A stretch of DNA of 64,000 nt from Stigmatella aurantiaca DW4/3-1 (lineage in GTDB: Bacteria > Myxococcota > Myxococcia > Myxococcales > Myxococcaceae): contig NC_014623.1 of assembly GCF_000165485.1 (NCBI RefSeq), positions 6,280,893 to 6,344,892 of the forward strand. Reading direction: 5' to 3'. Positions 1 to 9,927 of the stretch are shown one piece after another (position 1 is the first letter of the stretch; each line of letters opens with the position of its first letter). The notes under the pieces were generated by a model. That model did not search any database and was not told where the DNA came from. It saw nothing but the letters and a program-made list of their open reading frames with translations. The position numbers and the translations under genes were made by a program.

Positions 1-3000
1 AACAGACACGCCGTGCCTCTGGAGCGCCACCATCTGGATGCGCAAGGCGTCATCGATGAGCTGACCGAGGTCGCACTCCTCCGTGAGCAGCGACGTCCTG
101 GCGTAGATCTGTTGCACCTGGACAATGGCGCGGATGTGCTCGACGTGCTGGCCCATCGCATCCAGATCCCCCAACAGTTGGGTCTGCTCACGCACCAGCT
201 CGTCGGCGAGCGCCGCCAAATATTCCGGCAGGTGTCCACCGCGCGCCCCCAGCGCCAAGAAGGAGGTCAGGGACTCGCGGTGTTTCAGCAGCAGGGCCGT
301 GGCCTGTTTCAACCGGCTCACGCGCGAGGCGCCCACCGCCTTGTGCATCGTCTCCAGGTTGATGACGGCGCTGGTCAGCACATTGCCCACGTTGTGCAAC
401 ACGTTGGAGGCCACCTCGGACATGCCCACCTCTCGCGCCGTGTCCACCAGCCGCGCCTGGGCTTGCTTCAGCTCATGCGTGCGCTCCTCCACCCGCCGCT
501 CCAGCTCATCGTTGGCCTGGCGCAGTTCTCCCTTGGCGCGCTGCACGTCCGCGTACAGCCGCGCGTTGTCGATGGAGATGGCTGCTTGCGAGGCGATGTA
601 TCCCAGCAGCGTCAGGCGCGCGGGGCTGAAGGCGTTGGTGGCCAGGTTGTTCTCCAGATACAGCACCCCGGAGAAGTGTTCCTGACGCATCAGGGGCAGG
701 CACAGCACCGAGCGCGTCCCGCTGCGCTCCAGGTACGCGTCGGATGAGAACGGATGGGAACGGGAGGCGTCGCCGATGAGCACGGGCTCGCGGGTGCGCC
801 GGACATAGGCGAGGAGCGTCCACGGCAGTTCGGGGACCTCTTCTCCCGCGGGAACGATCGCGCTGCCCGGCACGCCACTCGAGGTGGCCGCCACCGTGAG
901 CGTGTCCCCGTCTGGCAACAACAAGGTCCCGCGCTGGGCACCCGCATTCTCGATGGCCGCCCGCAGCAGCGTGGTCACCAGCCGCTCCAGGACAATCTCT
1001 CCTGAAATGGCCTGCTGCGCCTTCACCACCGTGAGCGCGTCGACCCAGGCCGCGTCCGTACTGCTGGTATCGGTGCCGTCCGCGGCCGGTATGGCGATGA
1101 GGTGTGGCCACTGAGCATCCAGGTGCTGAACCTTGCCCAGGGCTCCCCAATGCTTGTAGGCGGCCCGGGCCTCGCGCGCGAAGGCATCGGCGGCAATGGG
1201 CGACTGCCGCGCGCGCCAGAAGTTCGCCGACAGCTCGCTGGCCAGCCCCACGTGGTGGACGGCACCGCTCTGGCGTGCCAGCCGGATGGCCTCCTCGTAA
1301 GACCGTATCGCCTCCTCTGAGCGCCCCTCCAGGCGCGCCAACTCACCCGTGACCATCCGCTCGAGGGCAAGGAAGTTCTCGGGGCAATTCGCGGACCACT
1401 CCGCGAGTTGTTGACGGTGAAGCTCGATGTCCTCGAGAAACCGCCGCTGCTCCTCCGGCGTGGCCCGCCCGAAGCACGCGGCCAGGGTCAGGGCGCGGTA
1501 GAAGTGGTGTTCTCTCCAGGCGATGCTGCCTTTCATGGACCAAAGGAGCCCGGCCGACGTTTCCGCTGCTTCCAGGGCCTCTGCGTAGGCGCCACACATG
1601 AAGCGCGACTGAAGCTTGAGGATCCAATACTCGCACCGCATGGTGCTCATGCGCGCGGGCGTCAGCTTGGCCTCGAAGGACTGCTCATCGAAGCCCTCCC
1701 CGCTCATTGTGGTGAACGAGAGCGAGCGCCCGCGCAGTTGCTGAACGTAGCGCAAGGTGGACAGGAACGAGTCCTGCGCATCCAGGAGCCCAGCCTGGCT
1801 CACGAACCCGTTGCATCTGACCGCGCCCTGGTAGACCTCATCGAGGTTCTGTCCCATGGCAAGGCTCACCTCCATGAGCGAGACGCAACTGTAGCTGGCC
1901 ACCACGAAGTCTCCCGATTGGAGACCGTGCTGGAAACAGCTCTGGAGGAGTTCCTGCGAGACGGACAGGGGCTGGTTCCAATTGCTGCTCAGATGCAGGC
2001 ACAGGAGCATGAGCGCCCGGTAGGACGTCAGGTCGTACCGTTCGACGAACGCACGGGCGAGCAGGCACAAGGCATGGCCTTCCCGGTACCTTTTGAAGAA
2101 AGAGCCGGACACGGCTCCGAGCCAGCTGAATCCAGGCACCGCCTCGTCTGTAAAACCGTGGCGCAGGGTGAACGAAACCATCCGGCACAGGACGATGATG
2201 AGCAGGTGGTTGTCGGTGATGTAAGCCGGTCCATAGAGTGCGCTGAGGGCACTCATCGCCACCTTCATGTCCGGGTCGGTCATGAGGGGCAGGTCGATGA
2301 AGCTCTCGATGGACCGCTGCCCGATCAACGCCTCCATCTCCTCGTGGGCGGTCACCACCTCCTCCCGGGTGGGGTGCGGTGACAGGGGCATGCCCAGGCG
2401 CGCCAGGCACTCCAACATGCACGTGATGGCCCCCTGGATCTCGCCCACCGCCAGACAGATGCTGCGCTTCAGGCAATAGGCGGCCGTGGAGTCCGCAGGG
2501 GTCCGCGCCCGGGAAAGGAGTTCCTCCACCAGGCTGCGCGCCTCAGCGATGTTGCTGCTCTGCAACTCGCACTTTGCCCGGGCGAGCCGTACCCTGAACG
2601 CCAGCTCGTAATCCGTCTCCCAGCCATCTCCTGGGATGAGCGCGAAGGCCGCCTTGAAGTAGGCAATGGCGGGACGATGCGCCACCGCCGAGGCGGCCTT
2701 CTTGCCTGCCTCCGCGTTGAGCCGTGCCACCTGGTGCCGCTCCGCGGGCTCGTCGATCAGCTCCGCCCCGGCGTTGAGCTGGCTCAGCACGTCGAAGAGC
2801 GTCTCGCCCACCTCCGCCTGGGACAGGTTCTCGAGCAGCAACCGGCCGACGCGCAGGTGGACCGCCTTGCGCTCCGTCTCGGAGAAGAGGGCATGGGCCG
2901 CCTGCTGGATGCGATCGTGGAGGAAGCGGTACTGCTCCAGGCCCACGCGCGCCAGCATCCCTTCCTGGAGCGCGGGCTCGAGCCCCTGCTCCACCTCTCC

Positions 3001-4917
3001 CCGCTCCCCCAGGCCGACGAGGGTGCCCAGCACCGGGACCGAGAAGACATTGCCGACACAGGCCGCCAGCCGGAGCAAGTGCTGCGTCCCAGCGGGAAAC
3101 TGGCGCAGCTTGTCCACCATGAAGTGGACGACGTTGTCCGAGTAGCCCCGCGTCCGGACGCCCTGGGCATCCCACCCCCACCCCCCGGGGATTCGCACCA
3201 GCAAGCCATCCTGGTTCAGCGTCACCATCCACTGGAGCAGGAAGAAGGGGTTTCCCCCCGTCTTTTCGTGCGCGAGCGCCGCCAGCGGACCGGCGACGTC
3301 CGCACTCACGCCCGGGAGCATATCGGCCACGAGCTGTTCCACCTGTTCCAGGTTCAGCGGCTCCAGCCGGATGCCGGTCACTGGAACCCCCGCCTGACGC
3401 GTCTCTTCCAGCACCGGCATCAGCGGGTGGGCGGCGCTCACCTCGTTGTCACGGTAGGCGCCAATCCACAGCACCGGGGGCATCTCCGGCTGGGTCAGCA
3501 ACTGCTGGATGAGCTTGAGGCTGGCCAGGTCCGCCCACTGCAGATCATCCAGGAACATCACCAGCGGATGCGCGGTGGTGGCAAACACCTGCAGGAACTT
3601 CCACACCACCCGGTGGAGGCGATGCTTCGTCTCGTTGGGAGGCAGCACCTGGAGCGGCGGCTGTGCGCCCACCAAGACTTCCAACTGCGGCACCAGGTCC
3701 ACGAGCACCTGGCCATCGCCCTCCCAGGCCTGAAGCACCCGCTCGCGCCACCTCGCCAGTTCCTCGTCGGAGCCCGCGAGCAACTGCTGCACCAGCCCGC
3801 GAATGGCCTGCGCCAGGGTGGCGTAGGGAATGTCCCGCTGGAACTGGTCGAACTTGCCGCGAAGGAAGAACCCTCGCCGCTGCACCACCGGCTTGTACAG
3901 CTCCTGCACCACCGAGGATTTGCCGATGCCCGAGTAGCCGCTGACCAGGAACAGCTCCGGCCTGCCAGTCCGGGCCACCCGCTCGAAGCCCTGGAGCAAC
4001 GTGGCGACTTGCGCCTCGCGCCCATAGAGCCGCTGGGGCAACTGGAATTGATGGGAAGTGTCCTGTGTGCCTGGAATGAACCCTTCCAGCGCGTTCTGAC
4101 CCAACGCCTCACGGCATCGTTCCAGGTCCGCGGACAGCCCCTCCGCGCTCTGGTAACGCTCCTCCGCCACCTTGGCCAGCAGCTTCATGACGATGGCCGA
4201 CAAGGCCAGCGGCACCTCGGGGTTGAGCTCGTGCGGCGGCCTCGGATGCTGGGCCATGTGCGCGTGGAACCACTCGAGCGCATCTCTCCCTTGAAACGGC
4301 CGCTGCCCCGTGAGCAGCTCGTAGAGCGTCACGCCCAGTGAATAGAAATCCGTCCGGTAGTCCACCGCCCGGTTCATCCGCCCGGTCTGCTCGGGCGACA
4401 TATACGCCAGCGTGCCTTCGATCTGATGGGCCGGCACCGCCTCCAGGTGTTCCACCTTGTGCAGCGTGGCCACCCCGAAATCGATCAGGCGCGCCTGCCC
4501 GGACGGCTCGAGGATGATGTTGGAGGGCTTGATGTCCTTGTGGATGACGTTGTGGCAGTGGATTTCCGCCAAGGTCGAGGCCAGGGAGATGGCCACGCCC
4601 AGGCACTGCGACACCCCGAACGGTTGGCCCACGGACTCGGACAGGGGCTCGCCCTGCACCTTCTCCAACAGAAGCACCGGCCGCTCGCGGATCCGCTCAC
4701 AGGCGTAGGGCTTGGCCACGCCGCGCACGGCTTGGAGCCGCTGGAGGATTCCAAACTCGCGCCGGTAGCGCTCGCGCTCGTTGGGGCCCGGCGTGGGGGC
4801 TATCGGCGTCTTGAGGATGACGGGCAGCCCATCGGCCTCACGCACCGCCTGGAAGAGCACGTTGGAGCCTGTCGCTCGAATCGTGCCCAGCACCTTGTAG
4901 CCAGGAATGTCCACCAT
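1..4917 (-). CDS. Giant hybrid Ser/Thr kinase - AAA/TPR ATPase - GAF - histidine kinase (3' end beyond window)
   Basis: An unbroken minus-strand frame of 1639 codons from ATG at 4917 to the window edge; the C-terminal ATPase half of the histidine kinase lies outside. Residues about 1-270 are a Ser/Thr kinase: catalytic loop HKDIKPSN with Asp128, DFG, and a SPE activation segment. Residues about 300-600 are a STAND/AAA-type ATPase with Walker A GYSGIGKS at 327-334 and a Walker B ending LDDLQWAD. A long helical middle of TPR-like appearance follows. A GAF domain lies at about 1290-1450, then a coiled linker and an H-box with LHNVGN (His1508). This matches the trifunctional kinase/ATP-binding/sensor kinase proteins common in myxobacteria. 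The gene follows xerC on the same strand, 172 bases downstream. The input signal is unknown. Confidence 0.9.
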   Translation of the reverse strand, partial: MVDIPGYKVLGTIRATGSNVLFQAVREADGLPVILKTPIAPTPGPNERERYRREFGILQRLQAVRGVAKPYACERIRERPVLLLEKVQGEPLSESVGQPFGVSQCLGVAISLASTLAEIHCHNVIHKDIKPSNIILEPSGQARLIDFGVATLHKVEHLEAVPAHQIEGTLAYMSPEQTGRMNRAVDYRTDFYSLGVTLYELLTGQRPFQGRDALEWFHAHMAQHPRPPHELNPEVPLALSAIVMKLLAKVAEERYQSAEGLSADLERCREALGQNALEGFIPGTQDTSHQFQLPQRLYGREAQVATLLQGFERVARTGRPELFLVSGYSGIGKSSVVQELYKPVVQRRGFFLRGKFDQFQRDIPYATLAQAIRGLVQQLLAGSDEELARWRERVLQAWEGDGQVLVDLVPQLEVLVGAQPPLQVLPPNETKHRLHRVVWKFLQVFATTAHPLVMFLDDLQWADLASLKLIQQLLTQPEMPPVLWIGAYRDNEVSAAHPLMPVLEETRQAGVPVTGIRLEPLNLEQVEQLVADMLPGVSADVAGPLAALAHEKTGGNPFFLLQWMVTLNQDGLLVRIPGGWGWDAQGVRTRGYSDNVVHFMVDKLRQFPAGTQHLLRLAACVGNVFSVPVLGTLVGLGERGEVEQGLEPALQEGMLARVGLEQYRFLHDRIQQAAHALFSETERKAVHLRVGRLLLENLSQAEVGETLFDVLSQLNAGAELIDEPAERHQVARLNAEAGKKAASAVAHRPAIAYFKAAFALIPGDGWETDYELAFRVRLARAKCELQSSNIAEARSLVEELLSRARTPADSTAAYCLKRSICLAVGEIQGAITCMLECLARLGMPLSPHPTREEVVTAHEEMEALIGQRSIESFIDLPLMTDPDMKVAMSALSALYGPAYITDNHLLIIVLCRMVSFTLRHGFTDEAVPGFSWLGAVSGSFFKRYREGHALCLLARAFVERYDLTSYRALMLLCLHLSSNWNQPLSVSQELLQSCFQHGLQSGDFVVASYSCVSLMEVSLAMGQNLDEVYQGAVRCNGFVSQAGLLDAQDSFLSTLRYVQQLRGRSLSFTTMSGEGFDEQSFEAKLTPARMSTMRCEYWILKLQSRFMCGAYAEALEAAETSAGLLWSMKGSIAWREHHFYRALTLAACFGRATPEEQRRFLEDIELHRQQLAEWSANCPENFLALERMVTGELARLEGRSEEAIRSYEEAIRLARQSGAVHHVGLASELSANFWRARQSPIAADAFAREARAAYKHWGALGKVQHLDAQWPHLIAIPAADGTDTSSTDAAWVDALTVVKAQQAISGEIVLERLVTTLLRAAIENAGAQRGTLLLPDGDTLTVAATSSGVPGSAIVPAGEEVPELPWTLLAYVRRTREPVLIGDASRSHPFSSDAYLERSGTRSVLCLPLMRQEHFSGVLYLENNLATNAFSPARLTLLGYIASQAAISIDNARLYADVQRAKGELRQANDELERRVEERTHELKQAQARLVDTAREVGMSEVASNVLHNVGNVLTSAVINLETMHKAVGASRVSRLKQATALLLKHRESLTSFLALGARGGHLPEYLAALADELVREQTQLLGDLDAMGQHVEHIRAIVQVQQIYARTSLLTEECDLGQLIDDALRIQMVALQRHGVSV

Positions 4918-5089
4918 GCATGCGCTCCAGCGGACATGACGGGCTCCCTACCTCATCGCCTCCGCACCCCGAACGGTATCTGTTCGCAAGAACACTGTCC
5001 GGACAGACGCCCTGCTCCCCAGGCGCCCGTGAGCAGGTGGCCTCGCACGGGCTCGGTCCCGAGCTCCCCCTCACGCTTGCCTGTCTGGC

Positions 5090-6016
5090 TCATGCGCGTG
5101 GGTGCGCCGCGTCGTAGACCTGCTGAAGCTGCTCCACCGTGACGTGGGTATAGCGCTGTGTCGTGGAGAGGCTGGCGTGCCCCAACAGCTCCTGGATGCT
5201 GCGCACGTCCGCCCCTCCGCCCAGCAGGTGCGTGGCGAACGAGTGGCGCAGCGCGTGCGGGCTCACCTTGCGCGTCAGGGCGCACTTCACCACGTACGTG
5301 TCCAGGTGCCGCGCAATGCTGCGTGGTGTCAGGCGTCCGCCCCGGTAGTTGAGGAACATCGCCTCGGGATCCTGCCCCGCGTGCGGCGTGGCCAGCAGCT
5401 CCCCCCGCCTCGCCAGGTAGGCCTCCAGCGCCCGGATAGAGGGCTCATTGACCGGGCACAAGCGCTCCTTGCCCCCCTTGCCCATGACCCGGACGATGCG
5501 TCCGCTCCGGTCCACGTCCAGCAGGTTCAGTCCGCACAGCTCGCTGATGCGAAGGCCCCCGCCATAGAGGATCTCCAGGATGGCCCGGTCCCTCAGGCCC
5601 AGCACCGTCTTGAGCGAGGGCATCTCCAGGATGGCGAAGACCTCGTCCACCGGGAGCACCTTGGGCAAGCTCTTGGGCAGCTTGGGACTCTTCACCAGCT
5701 TCGCCGGACTGGCCGAGAGCAGCTTCTGGCGCACCAGGTACTTGTAGAAGGACTTGATGCTCGCCAGCCGCCGTCCACGGCTCGCGGGCGCATGATCCAC
5801 CGACAACGTGCCCAGGTACCCCCGGATCGCCGCATGCGTGCCCGCCAGCAGCGAGAGCTTCATCGTGCCGACGAGGTACTTCTCGAAATCCACGAGATCG
5901 ATGAGGTAGTTGCGCACCGTGTGCGGGGACGCCCCCTTCTCGTGCTCGAGGTGGATCCGGAACTTCTCCAGCAGTGGCGACAGCGGCTCCATGTCCTGAA
6001 GCGTAGACGGCTTCAC
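5090..6016 (-). CDS. xerC: Tyrosine recombinase XerC-like
   Basis: 308 residues, the usual XerC/XerD length. The N-terminal SAM-like core-binding domain spans about 14-100 and the catalytic domain about 118-300. The catalytic set is visible: Arg156 (GGLRISEL), Lys180 in the GKGGKER turn, His254 and Arg257 (HALRHSFATHLL), His280 (LLGHASLS) and nucleophile Tyr289. Such enzymes resolve chromosome dimers at dif together with XerD and FtsK. No att-like repeats or phage genes lie nearby, so a housekeeping role is more likely than a mobile integrase. The start shown is GTG; an in-frame ATG eight codons later (5992) is an alternative. It lies 19 bases after the DcrB-like gene and is probably co-transcribed. 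XerC rather than XerD is inferred from overall resemblance. Confidence 0.88.
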   Translation of the reverse strand: MKPSTLQDMEPLSPLLEKFRIHLEHEKGASPHTVRNYLIDLVDFEKYLVGTMKLSLLAGTHAAIRGYLGTLSVDHAPASRGRRLASIKSFYKYLVRQKLLSASPAKLVKSPKLPKSLPKVLPVDEVFAILEMPSLKTVLGLRDRAILEILYGGGLRISELCGLNLLDVDRSGRIVRVMGKGGKERLCPVNEPSIRALEAYLARRGELLATPHAGQDPEAMFLNYRGGRLTPRSIARHLDTYVVKCALTRKVSPHALRHSFATHLLGGGADVRSIQELLGHASLSTTQRYTHVTVEQLQQVYDAAHPRA

Positions 6017-6035
6017 GCCGCCCGCAAGCTTCCCC

Positions 6036-6542
6036 TCACGCGGCGATGCTGCGCATGAACCGGAAGTGCACGCCCTTGGGGCGGATGCGCGGGGACATCG
6101 GGGTCGCCACCGGCGCGTTGCCCAGAAACACCGAGGCGAAGAGCTTCTCCGCCGTGGGACGGCTCATCGCCATCCGCTCGGCCAGCTGCGTATACGTGAA
6201 CGTGTGCACCAGGCCGCCGCTCATCACGTAGAACTGGAGCTGCGCCAGCTTCACGCCCCGCGCGACGTGCGTGTACTCACGGAGGAAGCCGTTCTGCGTG
6301 CCGAAGGTGGCCGGGCCTTCGGACACCAGCTGGAACTGCTCCGTCACCTTGTTCAGCATCGGCAGCACCCGCGCCGCGTGCTGCGCCAGCGACTCCCGGG
6401 GGGCGGACGGTTCGGAGGACACCGCCAGGCTGCTGCGGAACCCCTTCTCCATCGGCCCCACCGCGACAATCTGCGTCGCGTCCGACCAGCCCTCCGGCAG
6501 TGACATCCGCAGGTTGCCGTGCTGCATCGTTCGCGAGCTCAT
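6036..6542 (-). CDS. DcrB/DUF1795-like small protein
   Basis: 168 residues. The start at 6542 is fixed by a strong ribosome site GGAAGGA about 11 bases upstream; a longer in-frame ATG at 6608 lacks one. There is no signal peptide. The fold resembles the DcrB/PsbP-like DUF1795 family: an N-terminal strand with a LPEGW motif, a mid segment on error or variance of a fitted quantity typical of these proteins, and a C-terminal helix before FASVFLG. In myxobacteria such proteins often accompany secretion or Rhs/VgrG-type genes, but none are seen here. The function is unknown. It is the first gene of a likely operon with xerC, and the AT-rich upstream region has a pair of direct repeats (6641-6671). 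Confidence 0.7.
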   Translation of the reverse strand: MSSRTMQHGNLRMSLPEGWSDATQIVAVGPMEKGFRSSLAVSSEPSAPRESLAQHAARVLPMLNKVTEQFQLVSEGPATFGTQNGFLREYTHVARGVKLAQLQFYVMSGGLVHTFTYTQLAERMAMSRPTAEKLFASVFLGNAPVATPMSPRIRPKGVHFRFMRSIAA

Positions 6543-6640
6543 GGGCGTGTCCTTCCAATCTGGGCCGAAGGGTCCGCTCGGTGTTCCGTGGCGGCCTTTT
6601 ATCCACATTGTCGCACCATGTACTCCATTTGTTTCCTGTG

Positions 6641-6671
6641 CACCTACCTTATTTCCCTTACACCCACCTTA
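6641..6671 (-). repeat. Two direct repeats CACCYACCTTA spaced 20 bp
   Basis: CACCTACCTTA at 6641-6651 and CACCCACCTTA at 6661-6671 (10 of 11 identical), with starts exactly 20 bases apart. They sit in the AT-rich gap upstream of the DcrB-like gene and just past the end of the beta-propeller lipoprotein gene. About two helical turns of spacing is typical of tandem regulator sites, so an activator site for the DcrB-like/xerC operon is possible. This is inference from spacing and location only. Confidence 0.4.
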
Positions 6672-6708
6672 GAAGACAAGAAAGCAGCTTGCCTACATTG
6701 CCTTACCT

Positions 6709-8310
6709 CTATGGCTGGGCAGGGGCGACGTACACGCCAGGGGCCGAGCCCTGCTGGACGAGGAAGACCACCCGCGAGTCACCCTCTCCGGCGAAGTAGG
6801 CGGGGATCTGCACCCGCTGCTCGAGCGTCTTCCGGGCCTGCGTCTTCACGTCGTAGACGGCCACATCGTAGGTGTCCGAGTCCATGCGGGCGTAGGAGAC
6901 GAGCACGCGCTGGCCATCCGTGGACAGCTTGTAGCTGAAGATGCCCTGAAGCCAGGTGGCGGGCTCGGGCTGCGTCTTCGGCAGCGCCAGCGCCTTGAAG
7001 TCACACGCCCGGCCCTCCCGGATGCAGTTCGTCCGGAAGACGACCTCACGGTCCCCCGGCGTGAAGCCGTAGCCGAAGACGCCCGGGTGCACCTTCTCCG
7101 CCGCCTCCGCCCCCACCGGGTAGATCATCAGGTCCACCGAGTAGATGGGCTTGAGGAAGCGCGAGAGGAATGCCACGTACTTGCCCTCCGAGCCCCAGGT
7201 GAAATTGGGGACGCGGCTGCCCACCTGCTTCGTCGTCCCATCCGGCAACTGCACCACGCTCATCAGCCCCGCGCGCGCCGAAGGGTCATACCGCTCCAGG
7301 AAACCCAGCGCCTGGGAGTCCGGCGCGAAGGCGAACTCCTCCACCCGCTCCCCCACCTTGCGCCCGGCGCTCCCATTGGCGGGGCCCACGAACAGATCTC
7401 CCAGCTGCTCGGGCTTGCCGTTCTCCGTGCGCGCCAGCCACCGGCTGTCCGGCGAGAACCCGAACGCCTTCGTCCCCGTGGCCACCTGCCGGGGCTTCAG
7501 GTCCGCCACGTCCGCGATGAACAAGTCGTACATGCCGCGCACGGCCTCGCTGCGCACCTGCCACGCCACGTGGCGGCCGTCCTTGGACACCTCGTAGTCC
7601 CCGGCGTAGTCCCCCAGCTTGCGCGGGGCTTCCGCGGCCTGCGCCACCCGCACCACCGCCAGCCCGCCCGCGGCCACCAACTTGCGCTTGAAGAGCAGCA
7701 CCTGGCCATCCGGGGTGAACTGGGCGGTGGACACCTCGCCGCCCACGTCCTGGAAGGGGCCCTTCGGCAACGGCCCCAGCTTCAGCACCCCGCCATCCAC
7801 GAACGCCACCCGCTGCCCATCCGGGCTCGGCAGCATGTACGTCACGTTCTCGCCCAGCTTCACCGGCTCGGCGGTGGGATCCGTCAGGGACTGCGCGTAC
7901 AGCGCTCCGGCCTGGCTCGCCGGGTTGTAGCCCCCCAGGAACAGCACGTGGCCCGTCTCCGGCGTGAACAGCAGGCCGCCCGGCACATTGGTGACGCCCT
8001 CCCCCACCTTGCGCGGCGTGCCCCCCGTCACCGGGACGAGGTACAGCTCCCCCAGCACCATCTGCGGGGGAATCCCATCGAGCCGGGGCTTCTTCGCCTC
8101 CAGCAGGTAGGTGAGGAACTGCCCGTTCGGGCTCACCCGCAGATCCGCCGCCCGGCCCGGGGCCAGCAGCGTCCCCATCCCGCCCACCAGCGGGCCCTTG
8201 CTCCGGCCCGAGGCACCGCCGCCGCTCCCACCGCCGGCCTCCTCGCGCTTGCACCCCGCACCGCAGAGCGCCAGCAGCACGCCCACCCCGACGAGACGAC
8301 GAAACCGCAT
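6709..8310 (-). CDS. TolB/WD40-like beta-propeller lipoprotein
   Basis: About 533 residues from ATG 8310, with ribosome site AGAGGAG 6 bases upstream. An N-terminal signal ([20 protein letters not shown]) gives a lipoprotein with Cys20 as probable lipidation site; the lipobox GAGC is atypical at -3. A Gly/Ser linker follows, then repeated strands of the TolB/PD40 kind (DLRVSPNGQFLTYL, LPSPDGQRVAFV, QFTPDGQVLLF, GFSPDSRWLA, AFAPDSQALGF), giving a propeller of six to eight blades. The start codon overlaps the trmFO stop (TGATG), so translation is probably coupled. The M. xanthus WD-repeat lipoprotein AglU has a similar design; whether this is its orthologue is not decidable here. It probably acts in the periplasm or on the outer membrane. 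Confidence 0.82.
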   Translation of the reverse strand: MRFRRLVGVGVLLALCGAGCKREEAGGGSGGGASGRSKGPLVGGMGTLLAPGRAADLRVSPNGQFLTYLLEAKKPRLDGIPPQMVLGELYLVPVTGGTPRKVGEGVTNVPGGLLFTPETGHVLFLGGYNPASQAGALYAQSLTDPTAEPVKLGENVTYMLPSPDGQRVAFVDGGVLKLGPLPKGPFQDVGGEVSTAQFTPDGQVLLFKRKLVAAGGLAVVRVAQAAEAPRKLGDYAGDYEVSKDGRHVAWQVRSEAVRGMYDLFIADVADLKPRQVATGTKAFGFSPDSRWLARTENGKPEQLGDLFVGPANGSAGRKVGERVEEFAFAPDSQALGFLERYDPSARAGLMSVVQLPDGTTKQVGSRVPNFTWGSEGKYVAFLSRFLKPIYSVDLMIYPVGAEAAEKVHPGVFGYGFTPGDREVVFRTNCIREGRACDFKALALPKTQPEPATWLQGIFSYKLSTDGQRVLVSYARMDSDTYDVAVYDVKTQARKTLEQRVQIPAYFAGEGDSRVVFLVQQGSAPGVYVAPAQP

Positions 8311-9662
8311 CACGCGCTCCTCTGCAGCGACTGGGCAACCGCCACGGTGGGCAACCACGCGAGCAGATCCTCCTGGGCCCGCGCCGCGTACCGCGCCCGT
8401 TTGTCCGCCTTCTTCACCCGCCCGGGCAGCGGCGGGAACAGGCCGAAGATGATGTTCGAGGGCTGGTGCGGGTAGTCCGGCGGGTGCGCTTCGCCCGTCA
8501 CGTGCCGGTACAGCGAGCCCAGGGCCGTGGTGGCCGGGGGCGGGACGAACTCATGCCCCATCAGCCGCGCCTGCACCGCCAACGCCGTCAGGTAGCCACA
8601 CGCCGAGGACTCCACGTAGCCCTCCACCCCCGTAATCTGTCCCGCGAAGAACAGCCGCCGCTCCGCCTTCAGCGACAAGTCCTTGTCCAAGAGCCGCGGC
8701 GAGTCGATGAACGTGTTGCGGTGGATCTGCCCCATCCGCAGGAACTCCGCGTCCTTCAGCCCCGGAATGCAGGTGGTGAAGATGCGCTTTTGCTCTCCCC
8801 ACGTCAGCCGCGTCTGGAAGCCCACCATGTTCCACGCCGTGCCCGCCCGGTCCTCCATGCGCAGCTGCACCACCGCGTAGGGCGCCTGCCCCGTGCGCGG
8901 GTCCATCAGCCCCACGGGTTTCATGGGCCCAAAGGCCAGGGTCTCGTCGCCGCGCTCCGCCATCACTTCGATCGGTAGACAGCCTTCGAAGTATTTCGGT
9001 TCCTCGAAGCTGTGCGGCGTGAGCTTCTGGCCCGCCTTCACCTCGGCGATGAAGCGGTAGTACTCCTCGCGGTTCATCGGCAGGTTGAGGTAGTCGTCGC
9101 CATCGCCCTTGCCGTAGCGGCTCTGCCGGAAGGCAATCTCCAGGTCGATGGAGTCCCCCGAAACGATGGGCGCGATGGAGTCATAGAAGTAGAGCTTTTG
9201 CCCCACGTACCGCTCCAGCTCCCGGGTGAGCGCATCCGAGGTGAGCGGGCCCGTGGCCACCACCACCACCCCATCCGGCAACGTCTCCACCTCGCCGCCC
9301 ACCACCTCCACCAGCGGGTGCTCGCGCACCGCCTGCGTCACCGCGCCGGAGAACTGCTCCCGGTCCACCGCGAGCGCATCCCCGGCGGGCACCCGGTGCG
9401 TGTCCGCCCGGCCCAGGATGAGCGAGTCCACCGCGCGCAGCTCCGCGTGCAGCAACCCGATCGCGCTCTCGGGGTTGTCCGAGCGGAAGGAGTTGGAGCA
9501 CACCAGCTCGGCCAGCTGATCCGACTTGTGGGCCGGCGAGCGCTTCTGCGGCTTCATCTCCCGGAGCGTCACGGCCACCCCTCGCCGTGCGAGCTGCCAG
9601 GCGCACTCACTGCCCGCCAGCCCTCCACCAATCACTGTCACGCGCGGCTTCGCTTCCGGCAT
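8310..9662 (-). CDS. trmFO: TrmFO, folate/FAD-dependent tRNA (uracil-54-C5) methyltransferase
   Basis: 450 residues, typical of the family. It forms ribothymidine at position 54 of the tRNA T-loop using methylenetetrahydrofolate and FADH2. The N-terminal dinucleotide-binding motif is [18 protein letters not shown]; the characteristic CSNSFRSD segment and [13 protein letters not shown] follow, and [16 protein letters not shown] near the C-terminus closes the FAD site. The start at 9662 is chosen because MPEAKPRV begins right before the FAD strand and GAGGAG lies just upstream; an upstream in-frame ATG at 9746 would add an unrelated tail. The last base overlaps the start of the downstream lipoprotein gene. 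Confidence 0.96.
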   Translation of the reverse strand: MPEAKPRVTVIGGGLAGSECAWQLARRGVAVTLREMKPQKRSPAHKSDQLAELVCSNSFRSDNPESAIGLLHAELRAVDSLILGRADTHRVPAGDALAVDREQFSGAVTQAVREHPLVEVVGGEVETLPDGVVVVATGPLTSDALTRELERYVGQKLYFYDSIAPIVSGDSIDLEIAFRQSRYGKGDGDDYLNLPMNREEYYRFIAEVKAGQKLTPHSFEEPKYFEGCLPIEVMAERGDETLAFGPMKPVGLMDPRTGQAPYAVVQLRMEDRAGTAWNMVGFQTRLTWGEQKRIFTTCIPGLKDAEFLRMGQIHRNTFIDSPRLLDKDLSLKAERRLFFAGQITGVEGYVESSACGYLTALAVQARLMGHEFVPPPATTALGSLYRHVTGEAHPPDYPHQPSNIIFGLFPPLPGRVKKADKRARYAARAQEDLLAWLPTVAVAQSLQRSA

Positions 9663-9808
9663 CTGTGGCTCCTCGGAGGGCCCATCCAGCCCCCGTCCGG
9701 ACGCTGTTAGCAGGACTGCCCTCCCCTTTCCCAGCAGGGAAAACACCCCGGGGCCGCCCCGTCCTTGGACAGCACACGCCTGCCCGTCCGCCCCCCAACC
9801 CAGCAGTT

Positions 9809-9826
9809 GGCTCCCGAGGGGGAGCC
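9809..9826. other. Perfect 7-bp hairpin in trmFO-dksA gap
   Basis: GGCTCCC-GAGG-GGGAGCC in the 265-base gap between the divergent trmFO (minus) and DksA-like (plus) genes. No T-run follows on either strand, so a simple terminator is unlikely. It could be a leader structure or protein site. Apart from this I see no clear promoter in the gap. Confidence 0.3.
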
Positions 9827-9927
9827 GGTTTCCCTACCTGCCGGGCACCCCTACGTTTCTCGCGTTCACCCAGCGGGAAGCAGCACCCGATGAGCATCTT
9901 CACCTCGTGAGGGAGCAGCGTCTGACC

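Noticed and set aside
2677-4341. Long open plus-strand frame opposite the hybrid kinase
   Set aside because: It is the reverse-complement shadow of a coding frame with strong third-position GC; it has no domains and a Leu/Gln/Arg-rich composition typical of antisense frames.
5090-6016. Tyrosine recombinase considered as integrase of a mobile element
   Set aside because: XerC length and motifs, no tRNA or att repeats, and no phage or cargo genes around.
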